DNA of 16,620 nucleotides from Actinomycetes bacterium (GCA_030597945.1 JAUVQW010000010.1:1-16620), one strand, 5' to 3'. Positions 1 through 8,458 are shown, counted from the first letter of the stretch. The notes: a model not told the origin generated them from the letters alone. Translations and numbers: made by a program.

Positions 1-579
1 AGGCTCTCGATCGAAAAGGATGAAAACGTAAGACTTAGGCGGTTGATAGGGCTCAAAGAAAGTACGAGCTTTACATACATTCCCGCGAGGGTGATAGGCA
101 GATCGTCCAGCAGCTGGCAATCTATATTAATAATCGATAAGGGTGACAAGAATGGCTTAGAAAAAAATATGCCCGTGGTCATCGACGATGGAGTTATCGG
201 AAAGATCTTAAAGGTAGGCAGAAACACGTCAGAAGTTCTTATGCTTATCGATGAAAAAAGTGGAGTAGGAGTCGAGATTGAAAGAACAGGCCAAAGAGGA
301 ATAGTCGAGGGAAGAACCGGTGGAGGCTTAAATCTAAACTACATTCCTAAGGAATCAGATGTCAAAAAAGGCGATAAATTATGGACATCAGGCATAGGTC
401 TTGTCTATCCGCGCCACTTTAAGGTAGGAGAAGTAATAGAGGTAAGCGAGGACCAGTATAATATGGAGATGAAGATCAAGGTCGAGCCGGCCGTGGATTT
501 TAAATCTCTGATCGAGCTTCTAGTGATAACCGAGCCTACCGAGAAAGATCTACCAGGAAAAACGGTGTCATCAAAGTGA
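1..579 (+). CDS. mreC: Rod shape-determining protein MreC (3' part; start lies before the window)
   Basis: MreC is a bitopic membrane protein whose extracytoplasmic beta domain scaffolds the Rod complex (MreB, MreD, RodA, PBP2). The frame is open from base 1 and gives 192 residues, so the N-terminal membrane helix and most of the coiled coil are missing. The visible part starts with the end of a charged helix (ENVRLRRL), then shows the family's two beta-barrel regions, with segments such as ARVIGRSSSSW, VVIDDGVIGKI and TSGIGLVYPRHFKVGEV that are typical of MreC. A TTG at 43 is internal to the protein and is not the start. The stop overlaps the GTG of mreD in a GTGA, which suggests translational coupling. 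Identification rests on the motifs and on the mreD-mrdA-rodA context. Confidence 0.95.
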   Translation, partial: RLSIEKDENVRLRRLIGLKESTSFTYIPARVIGRSSSSWQSILIIDKGDKNGLEKNMPVVIDDGVIGKILKVGRNTSEVLMLIDEKSGVGVEIERTGQRGIVEGRTGGGLNLNYIPKESDVKKGDKLWTSGIGLVYPRHFKVGEVIEVSEDQYNMEMKIKVEPAVDFKSLIELLVITEPTEKDLPGKTVSSK

Positions 580-1079
580 TAATAGACAGGCGCTTCGCCG
601 CCCTATTGGTCCTGGGGTGGATCATTCAGATCACCATAGTCCCTCACATCGCGATCGGCCCGGCGATGCCGGACATAATACTAATAGTAGTAGCCACCTA
701 TGGTTTCCTGGAAGGCCCGATACCTGGTGGCGTTGGCGGGTTAGTAGGTGGGCTTCTTCAGGACCTCACCCTCAAAGGTGGATTTGGCATCAATTTAATA
801 AATAAGACGATAATAGGTTACCTTGCCGGCCTGGTTGAAAGAAACCTTTTTGGGAGCAGTCGCTTAATACCGATGATAGCCATGTTCATAGTGAGCGTCA
901 TAAGCCAACTTATCTATATAGTTTTGATATACATAATGGGTGAGAATATAGCGGTAATGACAGCTATAACCAGGATCGTGATCCCCTCTGCATTATATAC
1001 AAGCGTTGTAGCATTGTTTTTGTTTGCTCCGATCAATAGGGCCATAAGCCATGAAAGGCAAAAGACAGTTTTTAAATAA
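576..1079 (+). CDS. mreD: Rod shape-determining protein MreD
   Basis: MreD is an integral membrane partner of MreC in the cell elongation machinery. The 167-residue protein is almost entirely hydrophobic, with about five predicted membrane helices. It carries the family pattern PDIILIVVATYGFLEG (residues 32-47), then a glycine-rich stretch, GLLQDLTL (59-66) and GINLINKTIIGYLAG (71-85). The start is a GTG overlapping the mreC stop by 4 bp; no good Shine-Dalgarno site is visible, which fits coupled translation. It ends in TAATG, sharing one base with the mrdA start. Length is normal for the family. Confidence 0.93.
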   Translation: MIIDRRFAALLVLGWIIQITIVPHIAIGPAMPDIILIVVATYGFLEGPIPGGVGGLVGGLLQDLTLKGGFGINLINKTIIGYLAGLVERNLFGSSRLIPMIAMFIVSVISQLIYIVLIYIMGENIAVMTAITRIVIPSALYTSVVALFLFAPINRAISHERQKTVFK

Positions 1080-2950
1080 TGGATGACGTTATAAAAGATA
1101 AAGAACAAAGGATCGAGAACCGTACGATCATAAGAGTCGATGTCCTGGTAGCGATTGTATTTATCGCACTGGCTGTGATTGTCGTAAGGCTCTGGTATCT
1201 TCAGGCGATAAACGGCGAGAAATACAAGGTATTCGCCGAAGAGAACAGGATTCGGTCTATACCCGTCAGGGCTCCTAGAGGGAAGATATTGGATAGAGAT
1301 AGGAGGCCTCTTGCGGTAAACAGGCTGGCTTTTACTATGACATTGATTCCCGAGAAGATGGATGACGAAAAACTTCTTAAGAGGATCAGTGAACTTTTAG
1401 AGATTCCGATCGATGTGATAGAAGAACGAATAGAGAGTAAAAGGGTCGATCCTTTGATGCCACGCGTTATTAAACGAGACGTTAGCCCGGAGACCGTTGC
1501 TTACGTTAAAGAACATTCGGATAAGTTCCACGGAGTAGAGATAATAGACGACCCGATAAGAGATTACCCGAGAGGGACACTCGCATCTCATGTTTTAGGA
1601 TACTTATCAGAGATATCGGATGAAGAGCTGGAGAACGAAGAACCGGAGTATCTTCTTGGAGACCTGATAGGAAAGAACGGGGTTGAAAACGAATATGAAG
1701 ATGTGCTAAGTGGAAGTAAGGGGGTCCAGTTACTGGAAGTCAATGCTGGCAACGTGGCACTAAGGACCCTAAAGAAAGAAGAGCCTGACCCCGGAAACGA
1801 TCTTGTATTAACATTAGACGCTGAAATACAAGAGGTTGCTGAGAGAGCACTTCAAAAAGGGATGGATCTAGCCAAAAAAGACGGTTTTAAAAATGCCCGG
1901 GCGGGGGCGATAGTGGTCATGGATCCAAATAATGGTGAGATCCTAGCGATGACAAGCCTGCCGACCTACGATCCGAGGATTTTTAGCGGTGGAATATCCG
2001 AGGCCGATTGGGCGGTATTAAATGACGAGAATAATCTTTATCCCTTAAATAATAGAGCATTAATGTCGAGCTATCCTCCCGGATCTACATTTAAGATCGT
2101 TACCTCGGTAGCGGGACTTAGGACCGGCGTTATGTCCAGTAGAAGCCGGTTCACTTGTTCCGGCGGATGGACTGGTTGGGGTAAGCGTTGGTTGAAATGG
2201 TGTTGGAAGCGTTCCGGGCACGGAAGTAGAAACTTGGAAGAGGCGCTAACCGTATCTTGCGATTCCTATTTTTACGACGTAAGCTATCTAATTCATAAAC
2301 GCGGCAAAGAGGAGTTGCAGCTCTGGTCGAGAAAAATGGGTCTTGGAGCCAATACGGGAATCGACCTTCCCGGAGAGACAGGCGGAAGGATTCCAGATAA
2401 AAAATGGAAGGCTGAGTTCAATAAGGCATGGCCGGAAAACCAGACCTGGTTTCCCGGAGATACGGTAAATATGGCTATAGGACAGGGTGATCTACTGATC
2501 TCGCCTCTTCAATTAGTATCGATATACTCAATCATCGCAAACGATGGTCGTATACCCAGACCCCACGTGGTAAAAGAAGTCATTACTACAGACGGGATGA
2601 AAGCGATGGCGGTCGAGACCGAGGAAATGGTAAAGATAGACGTTCCCGCCAGCGATTTTAAAGCTATTGAAAGAGGATTAAAAAAAGTGACAACGGTTGC
2701 CGATGGTACCGCCGCCGGAGCTTTTATAGGATTTCCGATACCTGTAGCTGGAAAGACAGGGACATCAGAGGTCGCGGGAAAAGACGATTATGCCTTCTTT
2801 GCTGCCTACGCTCCGGTCGATGATCCTAAATACGCAATCTCAGTCGTCATCGAACAGGGAGGCCATGGGGGATCGGTTGCCGGACCGGCAGCAAGGGAGG
2901 TCTTCGATTATCTATTTGGGATAGAAGACAAGGCTGGCATGAAGAGATGA
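1079..2950 (+). CDS. mrdA: Penicillin-binding protein 2 (elongasome peptidoglycan transpeptidase)
   Basis: A class B penicillin-binding protein that crosslinks lateral-wall peptidoglycan together with RodA. The 623 residues hold a short cytoplasmic N-terminus, one membrane helix (about 22-41), the PBP dimerisation domain (about 60-230, with RAPRGKILDRDRRPLA), and the transpeptidase domain. The catalytic motifs are all present: SxxK as STFK (Ser336, Lys339), SxN as SCD (Ser393, Asp395) and KTGT (559-562). Between the first two motifs lies a tryptophan-rich insert with Cys360, Cys375, His381 and Cys394, whose spacing resembles the zinc site known in Acinetobacter PBP2. The gene overlaps mreD by 1 bp and rodA by 4 bp (ATGA). 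Expected location is the cytoplasmic membrane with the enzyme domain outside. Confidence 0.95.
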   Translation: MDDVIKDKEQRIENRTIIRVDVLVAIVFIALAVIVVRLWYLQAINGEKYKVFAEENRIRSIPVRAPRGKILDRDRRPLAVNRLAFTMTLIPEKMDDEKLLKRISELLEIPIDVIEERIESKRVDPLMPRVIKRDVSPETVAYVKEHSDKFHGVEIIDDPIRDYPRGTLASHVLGYLSEISDEELENEEPEYLLGDLIGKNGVENEYEDVLSGSKGVQLLEVNAGNVALRTLKKEEPDPGNDLVLTLDAEIQEVAERALQKGMDLAKKDGFKNARAGAIVVMDPNNGEILAMTSLPTYDPRIFSGGISEADWAVLNDENNLYPLNNRALMSSYPPGSTFKIVTSVAGLRTGVMSSRSRFTCSGGWTGWGKRWLKWCWKRSGHGSRNLEEALTVSCDSYFYDVSYLIHKRGKEELQLWSRKMGLGANTGIDLPGETGGRIPDKKWKAEFNKAWPENQTWFPGDTVNMAIGQGDLLISPLQLVSIYSIIANDGRIPRPHVVKEVITTDGMKAMAVETEEMVKIDVPASDFKAIERGLKKVTTVADGTAAGAFIGFPIPVAGKTGTSEVAGKDDYAFFAAYAPVDDPKYAISVVIEQGGHGGSVAGPAAREVFDYLFGIEDKAGMKR

Positions 2951-4047
2951 TTCTAGGTAGCAGAGTCCGAAAGATAGAGTTTGGCATCATGTTTATAACA
3001 CTGTCTTTGATCGTCTTTAGTATTCTGATGATCTATTCCATAGGAGCTATATCTGATGGGGATGACCCTCTGCACTTTGCGAAAAGACAGCTTTTATGGG
3101 CTTTTTTTGGTATAGGCATAATGGGCGGAATGGCCTTTTTAGACTACTCAAAATTAAAAGCGTATTTCCCGTTGATCTATGGCGGAACAATACTTCTTCT
3201 TTTAACAATAATCTTGTTTGGAAAATCGACGCTGGGGGCGCAGAGGTGGATATCAATAGGATCGTTCCAGCTTCAACCTTCTGAATTCGCAAAACTTGCA
3301 ATAATAATTGCACTTGCGGCATTCTTAGAGAGGTCGGAGGGGAAGTTGCATGACGTAAAGACTGTCATTCAAGCCATAGGGATAACTATCGTTCCGATCT
3401 TACTTATTATCATGCAGCCCGACCTTGGCACTGCCCTGGTATTTGTAGTCATCTTAATCGGCATCTTGATCTCGGCGGGGATAAAGGTGAAGCATCTTGC
3501 AGTTATATTAATAGTAGGATTGTTACTTGTAGCGATGGTCTTTCAATTTAATATTTTAAAGGACTATCAACAGACAAGGTTGGTAGTCTTCTTAAACCCG
3601 GATATCGATCCGTCGGGCAGCGGATACAATCTAAGGCAATCGATGATAGCGATAGGTTCAGGAGGGATCTTTGGAAAAGGCTTGTTTTCCGGGACCCAGT
3701 CACGACTTAACTTTATTCCGGAGCGACATACGGACTTTATCTTCTCAGTAATCGGGGAAGAACTGGGCCTGGTCGGCGGTGGCCTTTTGGTCCTCGGCTT
3801 CTTCCTTCTTCTTACCAGGACACTTGCGATCGGAGCAAACTCGCGAAATCATTTCGGTCTACTTTTGGCGACAGGAATAACTTCCATGTGGGCCTTTCAA
3901 GTTTTAATAAATATTGGCATGACGATAGGGATAATGCCGATCACAGGTATTCCTTTACCCTTTATCAGTTATGGAGGCAGCTCGATGATGACAAATATGT
4001 TTGCTGTTGGACTACTTTTAAGTATCTACGCAAGACGGTTTAGCTAG
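2947..4047 (+). CDS. rodA: Peptidoglycan glycosyltransferase RodA (SEDS family)
   Basis: RodA polymerises lipid II into glycan strands and acts as a complex with PBP2, encoded just upstream. The 366-residue protein has about ten hydrophobic helices. SEDS signatures are GAQRWI (97-102), QPSE (110-113), QPDLGTA (157-163), ERHTDFIFSVIGEELG (259-274), in which Asp263 matches the catalytic aspartate of the family, and a C-terminal PITGIPLPFISYGGSS (331-346). The rodA name rather than ftsW follows from the mre/mrdA operon. The ATG overlaps the mrdA stop. The TAG stop lies at the very edge of the repeat element that follows, so the 3' flank of the operon has been reshaped. No separate rho-independent terminator is seen after it. 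Confidence 0.95.
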   Translation: MILGSRVRKIEFGIMFITLSLIVFSILMIYSIGAISDGDDPLHFAKRQLLWAFFGIGIMGGMAFLDYSKLKAYFPLIYGGTILLLLTIILFGKSTLGAQRWISIGSFQLQPSEFAKLAIIIALAAFLERSEGKLHDVKTVIQAIGITIVPILLIIMQPDLGTALVFVVILIGILISAGIKVKHLAVILIVGLLLVAMVFQFNILKDYQQTRLVVFLNPDIDPSGSGYNLRQSMIAIGSGGIFGKGLFSGTQSRLNFIPERHTDFIFSVIGEELGLVGGGLLVLGFFLLLTRTLAIGANSRNHFGLLLATGITSMWAFQVLINIGMTIGIMPITGIPLPFISYGGSSMMTNMFAVGLLLSIYARRFS

Positions 4048-4342
4048 GCATAAGGGCGTAAGGCATGAGTGTGTAAGCAGATAAAGCGTAAAGCATGAAT
4101 ATTGTTTTGCGTCACTCATTACTCTTTTAACGCTCTCCTTACAATCAGCTCCTTCACCCCCCACCAATTAACTGGCGCATTCACATCTACCCTCTAGGCT
4201 GACCTCGCCCATGTATTTGCGCGGCAATTCTATTTGTTAATAAGCGGAGCAAGCTTTGCAACTTTATCAAATATTTTGCTTAACGGCTTACGCCCTTACT
4301 CATTACCCACTCACGCCTCACCTGCTTACGCATTTATGCCTA
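4045..4342. repeat. Intergenic repeat element of ~298 bp with imperfect terminal inverted repeats
   Basis: This fills the 314-base gap between rodA and the radical SAM gene; no convincing ORF is in it. The outer 18 bases are inverted copies matching at 16 of 18 positions: TAGGCATAAGGGCGTAAG at 4045-4062 and, as its complement, at 4325-4342 (TAGGCATAAATGCGTAAG). A 12-base word, TAAGGGCGTAAG, occurs at 4051-4062 and inverted at 4287-4298. Each arm (about 4045-4100 and 4287-4342) is a run of degenerate 7-8 base units of the form GCRTRAG, facing each other. The ends carry TA dinucleotides, which could be part of the repeat or a TA target duplication. It could be a decayed MITE-like element or a structured intergenic repeat acting as a terminator; no transposase is present. 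Confidence 0.6.
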
Positions 4343-4349
4343 ACGTTGT

Positions 4350-4355
4350 TATAAT
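4350..4355 (+). promoter_or_regulatory. -10 box for the radical SAM gene; apparently leaderless start
   Basis: A perfect TATAAT ends 6 bases before the GTG at 4362, so transcription should begin at or within a base or two of the start codon. No Shine-Dalgarno site lies between. The -35 position (about 4326-4332) falls inside the right arm of the repeat element and matches the consensus poorly (TTACGC). Confidence 0.6.
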
Positions 4356-4361
4356 CTTATA

Positions 4362-6182
4362 GTGGAAATAGATAGCAATAAACTGGATGAGATATTAAAA
4401 AGAGTAGAGCGGCCCTCGCGTTACGCGGGCAATGAATGGAACAGCGTTAGAAAGTCTAAAAGAGCTGTGAATATAGCACTATCTTATCCCGATGTTTACG
4501 ATATTGGCATGTCAAATCTCGGCCTTCAGATATTGTATGAGATCATAAATGGAAAAAAAGATTTAGTGGCCGAAAGAGTTTTTGCTCCCTGGCCGGACAT
4601 GGAGAGTGAGCTCAGAGCAGAAGGGGTGCCGCTTTTTTCATTGGAGACAAGAAGGCCGATCAAGGATTTTGATTTTCTTGGAATCACTCTTCAATATGAG
4701 ATGGTCTATACGAATATCTTAAATATTCTAGAACTTTCTCTTATCCCAATATTCTCTACTGAGCGTAAGGAAGATGATCCTATTGTTGTCGGCGGCGGCC
4801 CATGCGTTTTTAATCCTGCTCCTGTTTCTTCATTCTTTGACATCATCCTAATAGGAGAAGGTGAAGAGGCGATCATTGAGATACTAAATGAATATAAAAA
4901 GAGTAAAGCCAAGGGACTAAGCAGAGTAGAGATCATCGGGGCGCTCTCCGGGATAGCAGGGGTATATGCGCCGATAATTCATGATGTTGAGATTAACAGG
5001 AATGATCTAAGAATAAAAAAAAGAGTGATCGAGAAGCTCGATTCGTTTAAGCCTCCGCTGAGTCCAGTTGTTCCTTATCTGGAGGCCGTACACGACCGCT
5101 GCATGGTAGAGATAATGAGGGGCTGTACCAGGGGCTGCAGGTTTTGCCAGGCAGGAATGGTCTATCGCCCGACAAGAGAGCGGTCCAAGGCCAATTCTTT
5201 AAAATCTGCAGGCGAGATATTGGAAAGGACGGGATATAACGAAGTGTCACTCGTCTCTTTAAGTAGCAGCGATCATAGCCAGATAGGTGAGATTATAGGT
5301 AGTTTGAGGAAAAAAATGAGAAACGCTCATACAAGGGTATCGGTCCCATCTCTTAGAACGGACCAGTTTTCTGTGGAGCTTGCTAAGGAACTAAGCGGGA
5401 GAAAAAAATCTGGACTTACTTTTGCGCCGGAAGCCGGAACGGAGAGGCTGCGAAAGGTAATAAACAAGGGAATAACCGAGGATGATCTCTTAGAGACTTT
5501 TACAACTGCGATATTGTATGGGTGGAGAAGAGTAAAGCTTTATTTTATGATCGGGCTCCCAAGCGAGACCGATGAAGACGTAATGGGAATAGTCGATACA
5601 GCTTACAAATTGATCGATGTCGCAAAAGAAAAATTATCGAAAAGCGACTTTTCCAGGCTGGTGATAGTAGTTAACGTTTCTACATTTGTTCCTAAGGCTC
5701 ACACACCATTTCAATGGTTGCCGATGATTGAGGAGAGTGAGATTGAAAGACGCCAAAACATTTTAAAGGCGCGCCTATTGGATAGAAGGATTAAGCTTAA
5801 ATGGCATGATTCTAAAACAAGCATAGTGGAGGCGGCAATGGCAAGAGGAGGCAATGAGCTAGGCAGGGTTATTTATGACGCTTGGACGATGGGTTGCCGT
5901 TTTGACGGTTGGGATGAATTTTTTAATTGGGAAAAATGGGTGAGCGCCTTTCAAAAAAACGGTATCGAATTAAAAAAGATGGCGTCTACGGGTTTTGCCC
6001 ATGACGATAAACTCCCATGGAGGTCGATTGATACGGGAATCGATGATGATTGGCTGTTAGATGAGTACAATAGATCCAAGGAGTTTGAAGAGACGCACGA
6101 TTGTCGTTTTGAAGCTTGCAGCAATTGTGGTGTTTGTACAAACTTAAGTGTAGACCTAGATATAGCCCAAGCAAGGAAGTGA
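4362..6182 (+). CDS. B12-binding-type radical SAM protein of the TIGR03960 family
   Basis: An uncharacterised radical S-adenosylmethionine enzyme. The 606-residue protein has an N-terminal B12-binding-like region (about 35-180, including VYDIGMSNLGLQILY and VVGGGPCVFNPAPV), then a radical SAM core whose iron-sulfur motif is CTRGCRFC (Cys255, Cys259, Cys262). The C-terminus has four more cysteines in CRFEACSNCGVC (581, 586, 589, 592), possibly a zinc or second cluster site. The N-terminal region lacks a clear DxHxxG cobalamin motif, so B12 binding is uncertain. The start is GTG, without SD but 6 bases after a TATAAT. In many bacteria this family is fused or adjacent to a DUF2344 protein, as here, and sits near RNase G/E and L21/L27 genes. 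The substrate is unknown; an RNA or ribosome target is only suggested by the context. Confidence 0.85.
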   Translation: MEIDSNKLDEILKRVERPSRYAGNEWNSVRKSKRAVNIALSYPDVYDIGMSNLGLQILYEIINGKKDLVAERVFAPWPDMESELRAEGVPLFSLETRRPIKDFDFLGITLQYEMVYTNILNILELSLIPIFSTERKEDDPIVVGGGPCVFNPAPVSSFFDIILIGEGEEAIIEILNEYKKSKAKGLSRVEIIGALSGIAGVYAPIIHDVEINRNDLRIKKRVIEKLDSFKPPLSPVVPYLEAVHDRCMVEIMRGCTRGCRFCQAGMVYRPTRERSKANSLKSAGEILERTGYNEVSLVSLSSSDHSQIGEIIGSLRKKMRNAHTRVSVPSLRTDQFSVELAKELSGRKKSGLTFAPEAGTERLRKVINKGITEDDLLETFTTAILYGWRRVKLYFMIGLPSETDEDVMGIVDTAYKLIDVAKEKLSKSDFSRLVIVVNVSTFVPKAHTPFQWLPMIEESEIERRQNILKARLLDRRIKLKWHDSKTSIVEAAMARGGNELGRVIYDAWTMGCRFDGWDEFFNWEKWVSAFQKNGIELKKMASTGFAHDDKLPWRSIDTGIDDDWLLDEYNRSKEFEETHDCRFEACSNCGVCTNLSVDLDIAQARK

Positions 6183-6859
6183 CAGGATTGGACGAGGTAA
6201 AATATAGGATCAAATTTACAAAAACAGGCGAAGCTAAATGGATCTCCCATCTCGATCTGGCCAGATACTTAGAGCGAAGCTTTAGAAGGGCCGGGCTGCC
6301 CATCGCCTACTCAAATGGATTTTCACCTCATCCTCGGATCTCATTTGGTCAGGCGCTCTCAGTAGGCGTTGAAAGTCAAGCCGAATATGTCGATGTGACT
6401 TTTAATGTCGAACAGACGATAGAAGAAATCCAAAGTCGCCTATTAAAAGCTATGTCAAAAGCGGTTAAAGTTTTAGATGTAATAAAGTTAGGTAGCGAAA
6501 GTAAAAAGTTGGGAAAGGTATTAAGATATGCTGATTACCAGATCTTGATAATTACAGAGAACTCGAATATTGAATTGATAAAGAGTAGGATAAATTCAAG
6601 TACTTACTTGACTAGCGAGGGGATTAAGATTACAAGTGAAGAGAGAGGTAATCTCAGTTTGGAAAAAATAAATACCGCCGATCAAGATAATGGTCGATTG
6701 GTAGTAACAGTTCGGACACCGGTCAATTTAAGCCCGAAAAATATATTAAAAGAGGTAGAGAGTCTAGTTGCTGCGGAAGATGTAAGTATTGATATTACCA
6801 GGATAGCTCAATGGTCCAAATCGAAAGAGAGAATTTTAGATCCAATCGAATCAAAGTAG
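6179..6859 (+). CDS. DUF2344 radical SAM-associated protein (TIGR03936 family)
   Basis: A conserved protein of unknown function that normally accompanies the TIGR03960 radical SAM enzyme. The 226-residue protein starts with the family pattern YRIKFTKTGEAKWISHLDL (9-27, SHLD at 23-26), followed by RRAGLP (36-41) and GFSPHPRISF (47-56). The GTG at 6179 overlaps the upstream stop as GTGA. An alternative is TTG at 6188, which has AAGGA about 10 bases upstream and would remove three residues. The frame stays open further upstream inside the radical SAM gene, but the extra residues do not match the family. Here the two proteins are separate, while in other genomes they can be one polypeptide, which implies they act together. 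Confidence 0.85.
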   Translation: MTGLDEVKYRIKFTKTGEAKWISHLDLARYLERSFRRAGLPIAYSNGFSPHPRISFGQALSVGVESQAEYVDVTFNVEQTIEEIQSRLLKAMSKAVKVLDVIKLGSESKKLGKVLRYADYQILIITENSNIELIKSRINSSTYLTSEGIKITSEERGNLSLEKINTADQDNGRLVVTVRTPVNLSPKNILKEVESLVAAEDVSIDITRIAQWSKSKERILDPIESK

Positions 6860-6869
6860 AGGAAAGCAG

Positions 6870-8390
6870 TTGGGCAAGAAAAATAAAGAAATAATAATAT
6901 CGGTTGATGAATACGAGATCCGCGTTGCTATCCTCGAAGATCGAAAGCTAGTTGAGTATTACGCTGAGGAGAAGGATAAGAGAAGAATAGTAGGAAATAT
7001 CTATCTGGGAAAGGTCAAAGATGTCTTACCCGGGATGGAAGCAGCTTTTATCGATATCGGTTTGGACAGAAATGCATTTCTCTTTATCGATGAAGCAATT
7101 GCTTTAAATGGCGAAGAATCTGGAAGTAAACGAAGGGTAAAGATCCAGCAGCTCGTTAAGCCTGAGCAAGACATCCTTGTTCAGGTCATAAGGGAGCCCG
7201 TTGATAAAAAAGGCGCTAGACTTACGGCCAATCTCTCACTTCCGGGGCGAAAGTTGGTGTTGATGCCTTACTCGAAGTCGGTAGGCATATCAAAAAAAAT
7301 ATCTGAAAAAGAAAGAGAACGGCTTCATGGGATATGTTCTAGAATTAGGCCCAAGGATACAGGTATTATAGCTAGGACCGCAGCAGTAGGGGCGACAGAG
7401 AAGGAGCTCGCAAGTGATCTAGACTATCTAAATAAACTATGGAATTCATTAAATAGAAGAAATGAAAAATCATCGCCTCCTTCCCTTATATATAACGAAC
7501 TAGATCTTGCTAACCGGACGGTAAGGGATATTTTTAACGACAGTTTTAGTTCGCTAACGGTAGACGATGAGATCAAGTATGAAGATATGAATAGTCTGAT
7601 GAGCAAGACCTCTCCGGACCTGATGATCAAGTTCAAACTTTTCAAGAATGAGCACCGTCTTTTCGAGGATTACGATATAGAAGCCCAGCTAGAGTCAGCA
7701 TTATCGAGAAAAGTCTGGCTTAGATCCGGCGGGTATATCGCCATTGATCGCACAGAGGCACTTACAAGTATTGATGTAAATACGGCAAAAAATATAGGAT
7801 CGCAAAGCCTGGAGAAGACGATCTTTAAAAACAACCTTGAAGCGGTCGACGAGATCGTTATGCAGCTTCGGCTTCGAGATATCGGCGGAATAATAGTTAT
7901 AGATTTTATCGATATGCAAGAGCAGAAACATAAGGAAGCGGTGTTTAAGGCTTTTAATAATGCTCTGGAGAGTGACCGGACGAAGAGCAGAGTGATTGAG
8001 ATATCAAAGCTTGGCCTAGTGGAGATGACTAGAAAAAGCACGTCAAAGGGCGTTCAGGCTTATTTTTACGAGAAATGCCCGACATGTAACGGTACCGGAC
8101 ACACTGTCTCTCTTCGCCGGGCGACATTGTCAGTTTTAAGAAAGATAACCAGGGCGCTTAATGAGGGAGATGAGAATGAGGTCTTATATTGTAAGGTAGC
8201 TCCCGATGTATTGGGGCATATCCAGACAGACCATGTTCAGGCGATCAAAAATCTTGAAAACCGATTTAAAAAAAGAATAAAGCTGGAAAGTGATAAAGAT
8301 TCGAGCCTCACCTCATTAAAGGTTTTACGAAAAAAGAATGGGAAAGATATAAGTGAACGTGTTGGCGCTGAAGGCTCTAAGAACGGTTAG
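6870..8390 (+). CDS. rng: Ribonuclease G/E family endoribonuclease
   Basis: An endonuclease that cuts single-stranded AU-rich RNA, used in rRNA maturation and mRNA decay. In the 506 residues, an N-terminal S1-like RNA-binding domain (about 37-120, GNIYLGKVKDVLPGMEAAFIDIG) leads into the catalytic domain. The metal-binding aspartates are in SIDVNTAKN (Asp302) and IDFIDM (Asp345). The zinc-link cysteines are in CPTCNGTG (Cys403, Cys406), needed for dimer pairing in RNase E. There is no long C-terminal scaffold, so the length fits RNase G better than the large actinobacterial RNase E. The start is TTG with an AGAGGA site 6 bases upstream, 10 bases after the DUF2344 stop, so it should be cotranscribed with the radical SAM pair. 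Confidence 0.93.
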   Translation: MGKKNKEIIISVDEYEIRVAILEDRKLVEYYAEEKDKRRIVGNIYLGKVKDVLPGMEAAFIDIGLDRNAFLFIDEAIALNGEESGSKRRVKIQQLVKPEQDILVQVIREPVDKKGARLTANLSLPGRKLVLMPYSKSVGISKKISEKERERLHGICSRIRPKDTGIIARTAAVGATEKELASDLDYLNKLWNSLNRRNEKSSPPSLIYNELDLANRTVRDIFNDSFSSLTVDDEIKYEDMNSLMSKTSPDLMIKFKLFKNEHRLFEDYDIEAQLESALSRKVWLRSGGYIAIDRTEALTSIDVNTAKNIGSQSLEKTIFKNNLEAVDEIVMQLRLRDIGGIIVIDFIDMQEQKHKEAVFKAFNNALESDRTKSRVIEISKLGLVEMTRKSTSKGVQAYFYEKCPTCNGTGHTVSLRRATLSVLRKITRALNEGDENEVLYCKVAPDVLGHIQTDHVQAIKNLENRFKKRIKLESDKDSSLTSLKVLRKKNGKDISERVGAEGSKNG

Positions 8391-8398
8391 ATAATAAA

Positions 8399-8428
8399 TT
8401 GACACGTTGATCAGTCTCATGCTAGTAT
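8399..8428 (+). promoter_or_regulatory. Promoter of rplU-rpmA
   Basis: A perfect -35 box TTGACA (8399-8404) is followed after 18 bases by TAGTAT (8423-8428). Transcription would start near 8435, giving a leader of about 24 bases before the rplU ATG. This is the strongest -35 match I found in the window, as expected for ribosomal protein genes, and it separates rplU from rng. Confidence 0.7.
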
Positions 8429-8458
8429 ACCAATTTGTTGCTACTTCGAGGAAAACAC

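Noticed and set aside
4045..4342. CRISPR array or tandem-repeat locus
   Set aside because: Units are 7-8 bases, degenerate and arranged as two inverted arms; there are no regular spacers and no cas genes.
6116..6178. DUF2344 gene starting at 6116
   Set aside because: The added residues come from the out-of-frame Cys-cluster region of the radical SAM gene; the family begins at the YRIKF segment.
8435..8458. Longer rplU starting at TTG 8435
   Set aside because: It coincides with the predicted transcription start; ATG 8459 has a good SD and the standard N-terminus.
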